A DNA stretch of 64,000 nucleotides from Oceanospirillum sp048268485 (GTDB taxonomy: Bacteria > Pseudomonadota > Gammaproteobacteria > Pseudomonadales > Halomonadaceae): positions 1 through 64,000 of the forward strand of contig JBLWVL010000001.1 in the NCBI GenBank assembly GCA_048268485.1, in the 5' to 3' direction. This document shows, piece after piece, positions 14,394 through 22,268 of this stretch. Below the pieces are notes generated by a model. It had not been told where the DNA came from. It worked only from the letters and a program-made list of their open reading frames with translations, and made no database searches. Every line of letters begins with the position of its first letter. The stretch's first letter is position 1. A program made the position numbers and the translations under genes.

Positions 14394-15731
14394 ATGAAAG
14401 CGTTTGAAGCAAATTTTGATGGTCTGGTGGGGCCAACGCACAACTATAGCGGCTTGTCCTTCGGTAACGTCGCATCAGAGAACAATGGTGCTAATGCCTC
14501 TAATCCGAAACTGGCAGCGCTGCAGGGCTTAGCCAAAATGAAAGCCCTGCACGATATGGGCATGGTTCAGGGGGTGCTGGCGCCCCAGGAGCGTCCTGAT
14601 TTGTTTACCCTGCGCCGTCTGGGCTTTACCGGTTCTGATGCCGACGTGCTGGCGCAGGCCGCAAAAGAAGCGCCACGTATTCTGGCCGCTTGCTGCTCCG
14701 CATCCAGCATGTGGACGGCGAATGCCGCTACGGTATCTCCAAGTGCTGATACTGCGGATGGCAAGGTGCATTTCACACCGGCGAACCTGACCAACAAGTT
14801 TCACCGTTCGATTGAACATGAAACCACCGGTCGCATTCTGCAGGCGACCTTTGCTGATGAAAACCACTTTGCCCACCATCCGGCGCTGCCGGGTGTGGAG
14901 CACTTCGGTGATGAGGGCGCAGCGAACCATACCCGTTTCTGCCACGGGTATGGCGAGCAGGGGGTTGAGTTTTTTGTTTTCGGTCGTAGTGCTTTCGACA
15001 GCCGTTATCCAGAACCCAAAAAATACCCGGCGCGTCATACACTGGAAGCCTCTCAGGCGGTGGCCTGCCTGCACGGTCTGAGTGATCGTCATGTGGTTTA
15101 TGCACAGCAACATCCGGATGTGATTGATGCCGGAGTTTTCCACAACGATGTGATCGCGGTGGGCAACCGGGATACGCTCTTCTGCCATGAACAGGCGTTT
15201 CTGGATCAGGCGGCGGTTAAGCAACAACTGACCGATGCCATGGGTGGCCGCTTCCAGGTTGTGGAAGTTCCCGCGAATCGTGTCTCGGTTGACGATGCAG
15301 TACAGAGCTATCTGTTTAACAGCCAACTCCTGAGCCTGCCGGATGGCCGCACCCTGCTGGTGATACCGGAGGAGTGTAAAAACAACGAACGGGTTTGGGG
15401 TTATCTGTCTGAGCTGGTCAATGGCAACAGCCCGATCGATGAACTCAAAGTGTTCGATCTGAAACAGAGTATGAGCAACGGCGGCGGCCCCGCTTGCTTA
15501 CGTCTGCGTGTGGCGATGAACGAAGCGGAACTGGCGGCCTTTAATCCGGAAACCCGCATGAGTGATGAGCTGTTCGCTACGCTGAACAACTGGGTCGAGC
15601 ATCACTACCGTGACCGCATTGTGGACGCCGATCTGGCAGATCCTCAGCTGCTGATCGAATCCCGTACCGCACTGGATGAGCTGACTCAGATCCTGCAGTT
15701 AGGTTCTGTGTACCCGTTCCAGCGGGCTTGA
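14394..15731 (+). CDS. astB: N-succinylarginine dihydrolase
   Basis: The 445-aa protein begins MKAFEANFDGLVGPTHNYSGLSFGN, the AstB signature, and contains FHRSIEHETTGRILQATFADENHFAHHP and VFHNDVIAVGN. It hydrolyses succinylarginine to succinylornithine, CO2 and ammonia. The length matches the family (about 440-447 aa). It is the last AST gene here and is followed by an intrinsic terminator at 15776-15804. The next enzyme, AstC (succinylornithine transaminase), is absent from the window. Confidence 0.97.
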   Translation: MKAFEANFDGLVGPTHNYSGLSFGNVASENNGANASNPKLAALQGLAKMKALHDMGMVQGVLAPQERPDLFTLRRLGFTGSDADVLAQAAKEAPRILAACCSASSMWTANAATVSPSADTADGKVHFTPANLTNKFHRSIEHETTGRILQATFADENHFAHHPALPGVEHFGDEGAANHTRFCHGYGEQGVEFFVFGRSAFDSRYPEPKKYPARHTLEASQAVACLHGLSDRHVVYAQQHPDVIDAGVFHNDVIAVGNRDTLFCHEQAFLDQAAVKQQLTDAMGGRFQVVEVPANRVSVDDAVQSYLFNSQLLSLPDGRTLLVIPEECKNNERVWGYLSELVNGNSPIDELKVFDLKQSMSNGGGPACLRLRVAMNEAELAAFNPETRMSDELFATLNNWVEHHYRDRIVDADLADPQLLIESRTALDELTQILQLGSVYPFQRA

Positions 15732-15775
15732 TTGACCTCTGATTTGCCCTACGAAGATTCATTGCAAACGCTCTT

Positions 15776-15804
15776 GCCCCGACCTGAAAAGGCCGGGGCT
15801 TTTT
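15776..15804 (+). terminator. Intrinsic terminator of the AST operon
   Basis: GCCCCG pairs with CGGGGC around a short interior (one mismatch, then CC/GG), followed by five T residues. Confidence 0.8.
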
Positions 15805-15837
15805 GTGGTTGCAATAAACAGTTTGCACTACAATTGT

Positions 15838-15853
15838 CATTACATTGGTAATG
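15838..15853. promoter_or_regulatory. Candidate RelB operator
   Basis: CATTAC and GTAATG form an inverted repeat around a 4-base centre, 17 bp upstream of the relB-like ATG. RelB antitoxins usually bind palindromes at their own promoter, so this is a reasonable operator. Confidence 0.45.
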
Positions 15854-15869
15854 CATGAGGATTTGAGAT

Positions 15870-16109
15870 ATGGGCAACGTCACGTTCCGTGTTGATGATG
15901 AACTTAAAGAGCGCTCCTATCAGGTGCTACAAGAGCTGGGTGTCACCCCTTCAGAATTATTACGGCAAACTTTGGAATATGTCGCGGAAACCGGTCGCTT
16001 GCCATTTAAAAAAGCACTGGTCACCGATGAGGATGAGCAGATTCTGAACGAAGTGCGCGAACGCCTGAAGAATCCACAACCTGTGAGGGTCAGTCTGGAT
16101 GACTTATAA
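15870..16109 (+). CDS. RelB/DinJ-family antitoxin
   Basis: The 79-aa protein begins MGNVTFRVDDELKERSYQVL and has the ribbon-helix-helix N-terminus typical of RelB/DinJ antitoxins, then an acidic C-terminal half for toxin binding. It comes first in the pair and overlaps the toxin by 11 bp. The pair lies between the astB terminator and a convergent FKBP gene and looks like an independent insertion between housekeeping genes. Confidence 0.88.
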   Translation: MGNVTFRVDDELKERSYQVLQELGVTPSELLRQTLEYVAETGRLPFKKALVTDEDEQILNEVRERLKNPQPVRVSLDDL

Positions 16110-16383
16110 CCTCGACTTTGATCGTCGGGCGCTAAAGGAGTGGCACAAGTTAGGTGATAGTGTTCGCCAACAGTTTAAGAAGAAGTTAGCAGAGGTACTC
16201 GAAAACCCCCATGTTGCTGCTAACCAGCTTCGGGAGTTGGATCATTGTTATAAAATCAAATGGCGTGCTTCGGGTTATCGCCTTATTTATCAGGTTATCG
16301 ATGATACGGTGACAGTCTTTGTTGTTGCGATTGGAAAACGGGAAAAAGACGAAGTCTATCAACGAGCCTCGAAGCGGCTTTAG
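16099..16383 (+). CDS. RelE-family mRNA interferase toxin
   Basis: The 94-aa protein begins MTYNLDFDRRALKEWHKLG and contains YKIKWRASGYRLIYQV and VVAIGKREKDEVY, which match E. coli RelE closely and include the conserved basic and tyrosine residues of the active site. RelE cuts mRNA in the ribosomal A site. Its start lies inside the antitoxin gene, so the two are co-translated. Confidence 0.92.
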   Translation: MTYNLDFDRRALKEWHKLGDSVRQQFKKKLAEVLENPHVAANQLRELDHCYKIKWRASGYRLIYQVIDDTVTVFVVAIGKREKDEVYQRASKRL

Positions 16384-16419
16384 AGTCGTTGCGTCAGTCT
16401 CTTCCCGTTTTTCTGCGCA

Positions 16420-16782
16420 TTACTCCCGATTCAGCGCTTCCAGCAGTTCAATCTCAAAAATCAGATTGCTGTTAGGTGGAATCTTGTCACCGAAGCCGCG
16501 TTCACCGTAGCCTAATGCTGCGGGGACTTTTAGTTTGCGCTTGCCGCCGACTTTCATACCTTTTAAGCCTTCTACCCAGGCGGCGATCACTTTCTTACGG
16601 CTGAGTACCACCTGGAACGGCTGGTCTTTGTCGTAGGAGTTATCAAACTCGGTGCCGTCTTCCAGCCAGCCGCGATAGTGCGCCGTCACCAAGGCTCCGC
16701 CTTTTTTTACTTCAGTGCCAGTGCCTTCAATAAGGTCTTCGATCAACAGGTGCTCGGTCATTGGTTGTTCAGGTTCCGTCAT
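16420..16782 (-). CDS. FKBP-type peptidyl-prolyl cis-trans isomerase
   Basis: The protein (about 120 aa) has the full FKBP fold: GALVTAHYRGWLEDGTEFDNSY, VIAAWVEGLKGMKVGGKRKL, and PAALGYGERG followed by IPPNSNLIFEIELL. It has no signal peptide and should act in the cytoplasm. Starts at 16794, 16782 or 16761 are possible; 16782 has GGGA 6 bp upstream. It converges with relE. Confidence 0.92.
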   Translation of the reverse strand: MTEPEQPMTEHLLIEDLIEGTGTEVKKGGALVTAHYRGWLEDGTEFDNSYDKDQPFQVVLSRKKVIAAWVEGLKGMKVGGKRKLKVPAALGYGERGFGDKIPPNSNLIFEIELLEALNRE

Positions 16783-16874
16783 GGAGGTTCCCATATATTA
16801 TCTGTTTTAAAGTGTTCGCAGATTATGTCTCTGCCGGTTTTTAAGCTTACGGGTGACTTTCCTGAAATCAATAG

Positions 16875-17357
16875 CTAGCAATTTTCATCCATCAGGGCAT
16901 TCAGTGGATACCCCCGGAAAGGTTTAACCGTTGTTAAGACCACATGGCTGCTGAGGTTCACCATGCCAGGTAATACATCTAACAGCTGATCGTTAATTTC
17001 GTTATAACGCATCATATCCGGTGCGATGATGCGTAGAAAAAAATCAAAGCTGCCACTGACGGTATAACACTCCACCACTTCCGGATGGCTTTGGGCTGCG
17101 GTCTGAAATGTTCTGAACGCCTCTGTGCTTTGGTCTTTCAGACTGACGGTGACAATGACCTCTACACTCCGGCAGATTTTTGGCAGATTGATGGTGCTCA
17201 GATAAGGGCCGATCAGTCCGGCTTCTTCCAGCTTTCTGACTCGGTTGAGGCAGGAGCTGGGTGATAATCCCACGCGCTCGGCCAGTTCCTGGTTGGTAAT
17301 TCTGGCTTCTTTTTGCAAGGTCGAAAGAATATTTCGGCTTATCTTATCCAGTTGCAT
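16875..17357 (-). CDS. AsnC/Lrp-family transcriptional regulator
   Basis: The 160-aa protein has an N-terminal helix-turn-helix (MQLDKISRNILSTLQKEARI, then ELAERVGLSPSSCLNRVRKLE) and a C-terminal RAM ligand-binding domain. It is divergent from the orphan AstA gene at 17707 across a 349-bp intergenic region, so it probably controls that gene in response to an amino acid, perhaps arginine; this is inference. It is distinct from the Lrp-like gene at 52082. Confidence 0.92.
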   Translation of the reverse strand: MQLDKISRNILSTLQKEARITNQELAERVGLSPSSCLNRVRKLEEAGLIGPYLSTINLPKICRSVEVIVTVSLKDQSTEAFRTFQTAAQSHPEVVECYTVSGSFDFFLRIIAPDMMRYNEINDQLLDVLPGMVNLSSHVVLTTVKPFRGYPLNALMDENC

Positions 17358-17518
17358 TTTATAGATTCTTTTAATGGCTATTACGGTTTTTTTGCTTACC
17401 AGCTACATACTTTAAGTCTCGTAAAATCAGCGCTGTAGCGGTGATTGCGTAGTTTGCGTTTCTGCTGCAAACGACGCAAGCATTTTTAATGGTACCGAAT
17501 TTTATTTTGTGCTCAGGA

Positions 17519-17536
17519 AGATATTTTGCAATATCT
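17519..17536. promoter_or_regulatory. Inverted repeat in the lrp-like/astA intergenic region
   Basis: AGATATT and AATATCT flank TTGC, a perfect 7-bp inverted repeat of a size and AT-richness typical of AsnC/Lrp sites. It lies inside the 349-bp region 17358-17706 between divergent genes. A second, looser repeat (GTTTGC...GCAAAC) lies near 17452-17472. Otherwise I see no gene in this region; clear promoter hexamers could not be assigned. Confidence 0.4.
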
Positions 17537-17706
17537 GCACTTTTTCCCCGAAATCAAACAACTCATTTTGTCACTTCGAAACTAAAATTAGGATCATAGA
17601 AGCAGCTCTTTTTTATTGAGGTGCCTGCATATAACAATAGATTAAGAAGTACTGTTGCCGGGTCTGCTTTACCGGACAGCAGGCCTGAGAGGGGAAAGGT
17701 AGGCTT

Positions 17707-18774
17707 ATGTTAATTATTCGTCCATGCCAAATGACAGATCTTGAAGATCTGATGGCGCTGTCCAAAACTGTAGGACGGGGAATGACCTCTATGCCAGCAG
17801 ATCGTGAAGCTTGGCTGAAAAAGATTGAAGCCACCGAGCGCGCTTTTTCTGACCAGGGTAAAAAAGACCCGATGAGCACCTACTTTATGGTGCTGGAAGA
17901 CCCGGAATTTGGTCATGTGATCGGTTCAACGGCTATCTATACCGGTATCGGCCTGGATCGTCCCTTCTATTCTTACAAAATATCCACACTGGTCAGCAGC
18001 TGTAATGATCTGTCTGTAACTCGTCAGGCTCGAGTATTGAGCATGGTGAATGACTATACCGGCGCCACTGAAGTGGGTTCACTGTTTGTTTCCCCTGAAT
18101 ATCGTAAGCCGGGTATGGGCCAGTTTTTATCCCGTGCTCGTTTTCTGGCGATGGCTGATTTTCCTGAGCGCTTTAGCGATACAGTTATGGCTGAACTGCG
18201 TGGCTGGCTGGATGAAGATGGTAATTCACCTCTGTGGGAGAATCTGGGGCGCCAGTTTTTTGGTATTGATTTTCAGGAAGCGGTCAATACCGTGGCCCTT
18301 AAAGGCACCCAGTTTATCTCTGATCTTATGCCAAAATATCCGATCTATATCGACCTGCTGCCTCAGGAGGCCCGTGACGTGATCGGAAAACCTAATGACT
18401 CTTCTGCCCCTGCGCTGCATATGCTGAAAAAAGAGGGGTTCCAGTTTGCCGGTTACGTAGATCTGTTTGATGGCGGGCCATCGGTTCAGTGCGCCCGTGA
18501 TGAGATTCATACTGTGCGTGAAAGCGTTAATGGTGATGTGCGTGTCAGTCATCAGGTTAAAGATGATGATGCACTCTTTATGCTGAGTAATGGCAGCGAG
18601 CAGGATTATCGTGTTGTACTGGCTCCGGCACGTTTAGCGGCGGATGGTACTTTGCTGATTCAACGGGCTGCAGCGGATGCGCTGATACTGGATACTGACC
18701 ATGATTTCAGCACAGCACAAGTACGCTTTATGCCGTTCTCCCAGAAATCGCATACGGCTGCTTATGCTGCGTGA
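17707..18774 (+). CDS. Third AstA-family succinyltransferase (orphan)
   Basis: The 355-aa protein begins MLIIRPCQMTDLEDLMALS and keeps the AstA pattern: PFYSYKISTLV, NDYTGATEVGSLFV, NSPLWENLGRQFFGIDF and GYVDLFDGGPSVQ. It is clearly a paralogue of the two AST subunits but lies outside the operon, next to a divergent AsnC/Lrp regulator. It may act on another amino acid, such as ornithine or lysine-like substrates, or be a homomeric arginine enzyme; the sequence does not decide. It is slightly longer than its paralogues, with an Ala-rich C-terminal end. Confidence 0.88.
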   Translation: MLIIRPCQMTDLEDLMALSKTVGRGMTSMPADREAWLKKIEATERAFSDQGKKDPMSTYFMVLEDPEFGHVIGSTAIYTGIGLDRPFYSYKISTLVSSCNDLSVTRQARVLSMVNDYTGATEVGSLFVSPEYRKPGMGQFLSRARFLAMADFPERFSDTVMAELRGWLDEDGNSPLWENLGRQFFGIDFQEAVNTVALKGTQFISDLMPKYPIYIDLLPQEARDVIGKPNDSSAPALHMLKKEGFQFAGYVDLFDGGPSVQCARDEIHTVRESVNGDVRVSHQVKDDDALFMLSNGSEQDYRVVLAPARLAADGTLLIQRAAADALILDTDHDFSTAQVRFMPFSQKSHTAAYAA

Positions 18775-18985
18775 CAGTTAAGTAACCTCTAAGGCCGGTG
18801 TCCCAAACCCTGTTATCTGTCTTTGTTGTATCTATGGTTGGCTTGTGGCCTGATCCTCTGGTAAATAGTGTGCGTAGTGATTGCTGTTGAATTCGCGTAT
18901 ATCCCCAAGCGAGTGCTTGTGTTCAGGCTGGGGCAAAAGTACCATTGGGCTTTCGCTTTTTTCGCGTTTTTTTCGGAGACAACAG

Positions 18986-19867
18986 ATGATCAAAGGCAGT
19001 ATTGTTGCATTGGTAACCCCAATGACTACCTCGGGAGCTATCGATTGGGAAGCACTGCATCGTCTGGTTGAGTTCCATCTGGAAAACGGTACCGATGCAA
19101 TTGTTGCAGCGGGTACCACAGGTGAACCCACCACGATGTCATTTGAAGAGCACTTTGACGTCATCCGAAAGGTGGTTGAGCAGGTTAATGGTCGCATACC
19201 TGTTATTGCCGGTACCGGCGCAAATAACACGGCAGAAGCGGTAGAACTGAGTAAATTCGCTAAGAAAGTTGGTGCCGATTATTGCCTGTCCGTTACCCCA
19301 TACTACAACAAGCCAACTCAGGAAGGTTTGTTCCAGCACTTTAAAGCTGTAGCTGAGGCCAGTGACCTGCCGGTGATTCTTTATAATGTGCCGGGCCGAA
19401 CCGCTGTTGACCTGCATAATGAAACGGTTATTCGTCTGAGTAAGCTTGAAAATATTGTGGCCCTTAAAGACGCTACCGGTGATGTAGAGCGCGGTAAAGA
19501 GTTGATGGATCGTCTTAACGGCTCAGGCTTCCTGTTATTTTCCGGCGATGATCTGACCGCTGCCGATTTTATTCTGCAGGGTGGCGATGGCAATATTTCG
19601 GTTACCGCGAACGTTGCGCCGCGTCAGATGTCAGAGCTTTGTGCTGCGGCTTTGAATGGCGATGCTTCTACTGCGCACCAGATCAATACTCGCCTGATGC
19701 CACTGCATCGTGCGCTCTTTGTTGAATCAAACCCTATTCCGGTTAAGTGGGCTGTTGCTGAAATGGGAATGATGGAAACCGGTATTCGTCTACCGCTGAC
19801 TGTTCTTTCCGACCAGTACCATGCAACCGTTCGTGAAGCTCTGCAACACGCCGGAATTATCGGATAA
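18986..19867 (+). CDS. dapA: 4-hydroxy-tetrahydrodipicolinate synthase
   Basis: The 293-aa TIM-barrel enzyme has Schiff-base Lys161 (ALKDATG), Tyr133 (ILYNVPGR), Arg138 and the GTTGE motif (Thr44-Thr45). It condenses pyruvate with aspartate semialdehyde in lysine and peptidoglycan synthesis. The frame is open from 18881, but the start at 18986 has GGAG upstream and the exact E. coli-like N-terminus MIKGSIVALVTPM. bamC follows after 17 bp, the conserved gammaproteobacterial dapA-bamC pair. Confidence 0.98.
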   Translation: MIKGSIVALVTPMTTSGAIDWEALHRLVEFHLENGTDAIVAAGTTGEPTTMSFEEHFDVIRKVVEQVNGRIPVIAGTGANNTAEAVELSKFAKKVGADYCLSVTPYYNKPTQEGLFQHFKAVAEASDLPVILYNVPGRTAVDLHNETVIRLSKLENIVALKDATGDVERGKELMDRLNGSGFLLFSGDDLTAADFILQGGDGNISVTANVAPRQMSELCAAALNGDASTAHQINTRLMPLHRALFVESNPIPVKWAVAEMGMMETGIRLPLTVLSDQYHATVREALQHAGIIG

Positions 19868-19884
19868 CTGATCGGGAAGTCACA

Positions 19885-20898
19885 ATGTCCAGAAAGGACT
19901 TGAACAAACTGACAGCCGGTGGCCTTGTGCTAACCGGCTTTCTGTTAGCTGGCTGTAGTTCCTCCGGCTATTACTATGATCGTAAAACAGACTATGCGGA
20001 CGCAAAAGAGTACCCGGCAGTATCTCTGCCAGATACTGCGGGTGCACGTGAGCTTAAGCAAGCGATGCCTTTGCCGGATATTACGGACCAGGAGCAGCTT
20101 GATGACGAGTTTACTGTTCCTCGTCCGGACGCTATGCCTGTTGTCGATGAAGATCTGCCACCGTCTGAACTGAAGGAGTTTACTGCTACAGAAGGCATTG
20201 ATTCCCGCCTGTGGTTGTCAATCTCTAATCCTCCGGCGGTTGCCTGGCCGATGCTGCAGAGCCAGTTTGAGCAACTTAACTGGAGGGTTGAAACCGCGAA
20301 TCCATCCACAGGACGTATCACTTTTGTTCCTGATAATCAGCTAAATGCCCAGCCTGTTTTGGCGGTATTACGGCAGGGAATTCGTGGTGGTTTCAGTGAT
20401 TTGGAACTGTTGAACCGACAGGGTGGTATACGTACAGATAGTGCTGCAAAAGCGCTGCTGAGTCAGATAAATGCCCGGTTTTTCAGTCAGGAGTTAACAT
20501 CACAGAGTGTCTCGCTATTGGCTCAGAATATCAGTCGTGAAAAGACGGTTGTGCTTCAGGCAGCCGGGGGAGAAGACCCCGTTCTGGTATTAGGGACTGA
20601 TGCAGACCGTACCTGGATCGGCCTCGAGCTATTACTGATGGAGCAGTTCAGCGAAGATGAGCAAAAACTGCTTAACGCCGATGCTGTTAAACGAGAGTTT
20701 ACCATTGTCTGGATACCGGAGGAGGAGCGCAGCAGCTTCCTTACCCGCTGGGCGAGTAAGCCCGGCCCTGAATCTCAGTACCAGTTGGTATTGAGCGGGT
20801 CATCTCCTGTTTCTATACGTGTTCAGCAGAACGGAAAAGCTGTTAATCCGCGGGAAGCCCGTCAAATTCTGATGAGTGTTCGTAAACTGTTGAACTAG
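19885..20898 (+). CDS. bamC: Outer membrane assembly lipoprotein BamC
   Basis: The 337-aa protein has a lipoprotein signal peptide with lipobox LAGC (lipidated Cys24). The body has two helix-grip domains as in BamC, including LWLSISNPPAVAWPMLQSQ in the first. BamC is an accessory subunit of the BAM complex that inserts beta-barrel proteins. It follows dapA in one operon and is followed by an intrinsic terminator at 20945-20975. Confidence 0.93.
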   Translation: MSRKDLNKLTAGGLVLTGFLLAGCSSSGYYYDRKTDYADAKEYPAVSLPDTAGARELKQAMPLPDITDQEQLDDEFTVPRPDAMPVVDEDLPPSELKEFTATEGIDSRLWLSISNPPAVAWPMLQSQFEQLNWRVETANPSTGRITFVPDNQLNAQPVLAVLRQGIRGGFSDLELLNRQGGIRTDSAAKALLSQINARFFSQELTSQSVSLLAQNISREKTVVLQAAGGEDPVLVLGTDADRTWIGLELLLMEQFSEDEQKLLNADAVKREFTIVWIPEEERSSFLTRWASKPGPESQYQLVLSGSSPVSIRVQQNGKAVNPREARQILMSVRKLLN

Positions 20899-20944
20899 AC
20901 AGACTGAACCTGATATCAGGTTTAATCTTTTTGCTGTTATACAG

Positions 20945-20975
20945 CGCCCCGAGCCTTAGGTTACGGGGCGTTTTT
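20945..20975 (+). terminator. Intrinsic terminator after bamC
   Basis: CGCCCCG (20945-20951) pairs with CGGGGCG (20964-20970), followed by five T residues. It lies just upstream of the next ATG, so the hydrolase gene is expressed by read-through or from its own promoter. Confidence 0.8.
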
Positions 20976-20999
20976 GCTTCGGATGATCTTGTGACTGCA

Positions 21000-21770
21000 A
21001 TGCGTTTTGCCTCCCTTGGCAGTGGTAGCCGGGGTAATGCAACCCTGATTGAAAAAAAAAGTACCCGTATTTTGATCGATTGTGGTTTCGGTGTGAAAGA
21101 TACGCGGGGGCGTTTAGAGCGCCTGGGGTTAAGCCTTGATGACCTTGACGGGGTACTGGTCACTCATGAGCATGGCGATCATATCGGGGGAGTGGGCCGT
21201 GTCGCTCGTGCTTGCGGTGTGCCTGTATATTGTAGTCATGGCACTTATCTGACCGGGCGTTTAGGTGAGGTGCCAGACCTGCGTTTGATCAGCAGCCACA
21301 AAAAGTTCGCGATTGGTGATCTTGAGATTGAACCGGTCCCTGTCCCTCATGATGCGAAAGAACCAATTCAGTATGTGGTAGGGGATGGTGATACCCGACT
21401 GGGGGTACTGACAGACCTCGGTAGCATAACCCCGCATATACGCCAGTGTTATTCTCGCTGTGAAGGCCTGATTCTTGAAACCAATCATGATCCTCAGATG
21501 CTGCAGCAAGGACCTTATCCGCCAAAGCTGAAGCGCCGGGTTGGCGGTGCTTATGGCCACCTGAGTAATGGGCAGGCTCAGGCTCTGCTACAGGAATTGC
21601 AACACGATAAATTACAGCATGTGATAGCGGCGCATATCAGCGACAAAAATAATACAGATTATCTCGCTAAGAAAAGCCTGAGCCGTGTTCTCGGGTGTAG
21701 TGCTGAAGATGTGCCTTCAATTGATCAGGAAGAGGGGCTGCACTGGGTCAGTCTGCGCTCTGCATTTTAA
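21000..21770 (+). CDS. MBL-fold metallo-hydrolase (YycJ/VicX-like)
   Basis: The 256-aa protein begins MRFASLGSGSRGNATLIE and has the metal-binding motif THEHGDHIGG, later aspartates (LTDLGSIT), ETNHDPQML and a C-terminal AAHISDKNN. This pattern is that of the YycJ/WalJ-like branch of metallo-beta-lactamase-fold hydrolases, some of which act on nucleic acids or phosphodiesters. The start at 21000 is preferred because the extension to 20931 would run through the terminator. The substrate is unknown. Confidence 0.88.
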   Translation: MRFASLGSGSRGNATLIEKKSTRILIDCGFGVKDTRGRLERLGLSLDDLDGVLVTHEHGDHIGGVGRVARACGVPVYCSHGTYLTGRLGEVPDLRLISSHKKFAIGDLEIEPVPVPHDAKEPIQYVVGDGDTRLGVLTDLGSITPHIRQCYSRCEGLILETNHDPQMLQQGPYPPKLKRRVGGAYGHLSNGQAQALLQELQHDKLQHVIAAHISDKNNTDYLAKKSLSRVLGCSAEDVPSIDQEEGLHWVSLRSAF

Positions 21771-22268
21771 GGCAGACCTGAAGTGAGTTGTTGGCCTCTT
21801 TTATATCGTCACTTTGTTTTGCGCTTTATACCCTACCTCAATTTCCCAGATCGATAGGCAAAAAAAAGCGTTTATCAACACTGAAAGCAGTGTCGATAAA
21901 CGCGGATTCAAAAGGCAAACGCCTTGAATAATAAGCTAAGTACTAACAACCAAGTCCTGCGTTGGACACCTCTTATATTGCATTGTGTGTGCCATTATTT
22001 TTATAGTCCTTTAATATCAATGAGTTATATGGCATAGGTTCGACTAAAGTATTGATGTCTACTTTTTGGATGATTGAAATAGCCTCAACGCCTATATTTA
22101 TGCCCTTAAACGGTGCAAACCCCATGCTGCATGTGCACTAATGGGTAGGTTTATTAGGTGGTAAGAGGTGTGGCTATCTGTACCTATAAAAAAATAATTT
22201 TTTAGGCCTGACCCTTATTGTTCTTCCTGAGTATGCTGCTGCCATCTGGATAAACTTGAGATGATGTC
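21771..22268. other. 498-bp intergenic region before ccoG
   Basis: No convincing ORF is present. It holds the candidate small RNA and its terminator (21860-22014), an AT-rich near-palindrome around 22186-22204 (runs of A then T), and presumably the ccoG promoter. I looked for an FNR-type TTGAT-N4-ATCAA box, because ccoG is often oxygen-regulated, and did not find a full one. Confidence 0.6.
21860..22014 (-). ncRNA. Candidate minus-strand small RNA
   Basis: On the minus strand a strong stem (GCGTTTATC with GATAAACGC, 21868-21876 and 21895-21903, then ACACTG with CAGTGT, loop of 4) is followed by eight U residues (21867-21860). No minus-strand gene lies to its right before 23842, and it has no T-tract on the plus strand. 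A second hairpin (TTCAA..GGC with GCC..TTGAA) lies at about 21907-21929. A possible -35 TTGATA lies at 22015-22020 with an AT-rich -10 region. A transcript of roughly 130-150 nt is plausible. It could instead be a bidirectional terminator for the upstream gene. Confidence 0.4.

Noticed and set aside
18775..18985. Lysine riboswitch upstream of dapA
   Set aside because: The leader has only a short CCCCA/TGGGG stem and none of the conserved lysine-riboswitch helices that I could recognise.
21771..22268. FNR box controlling ccoG
   Set aside because: No TTGAT-N4-ATCAA palindrome is present in the region.
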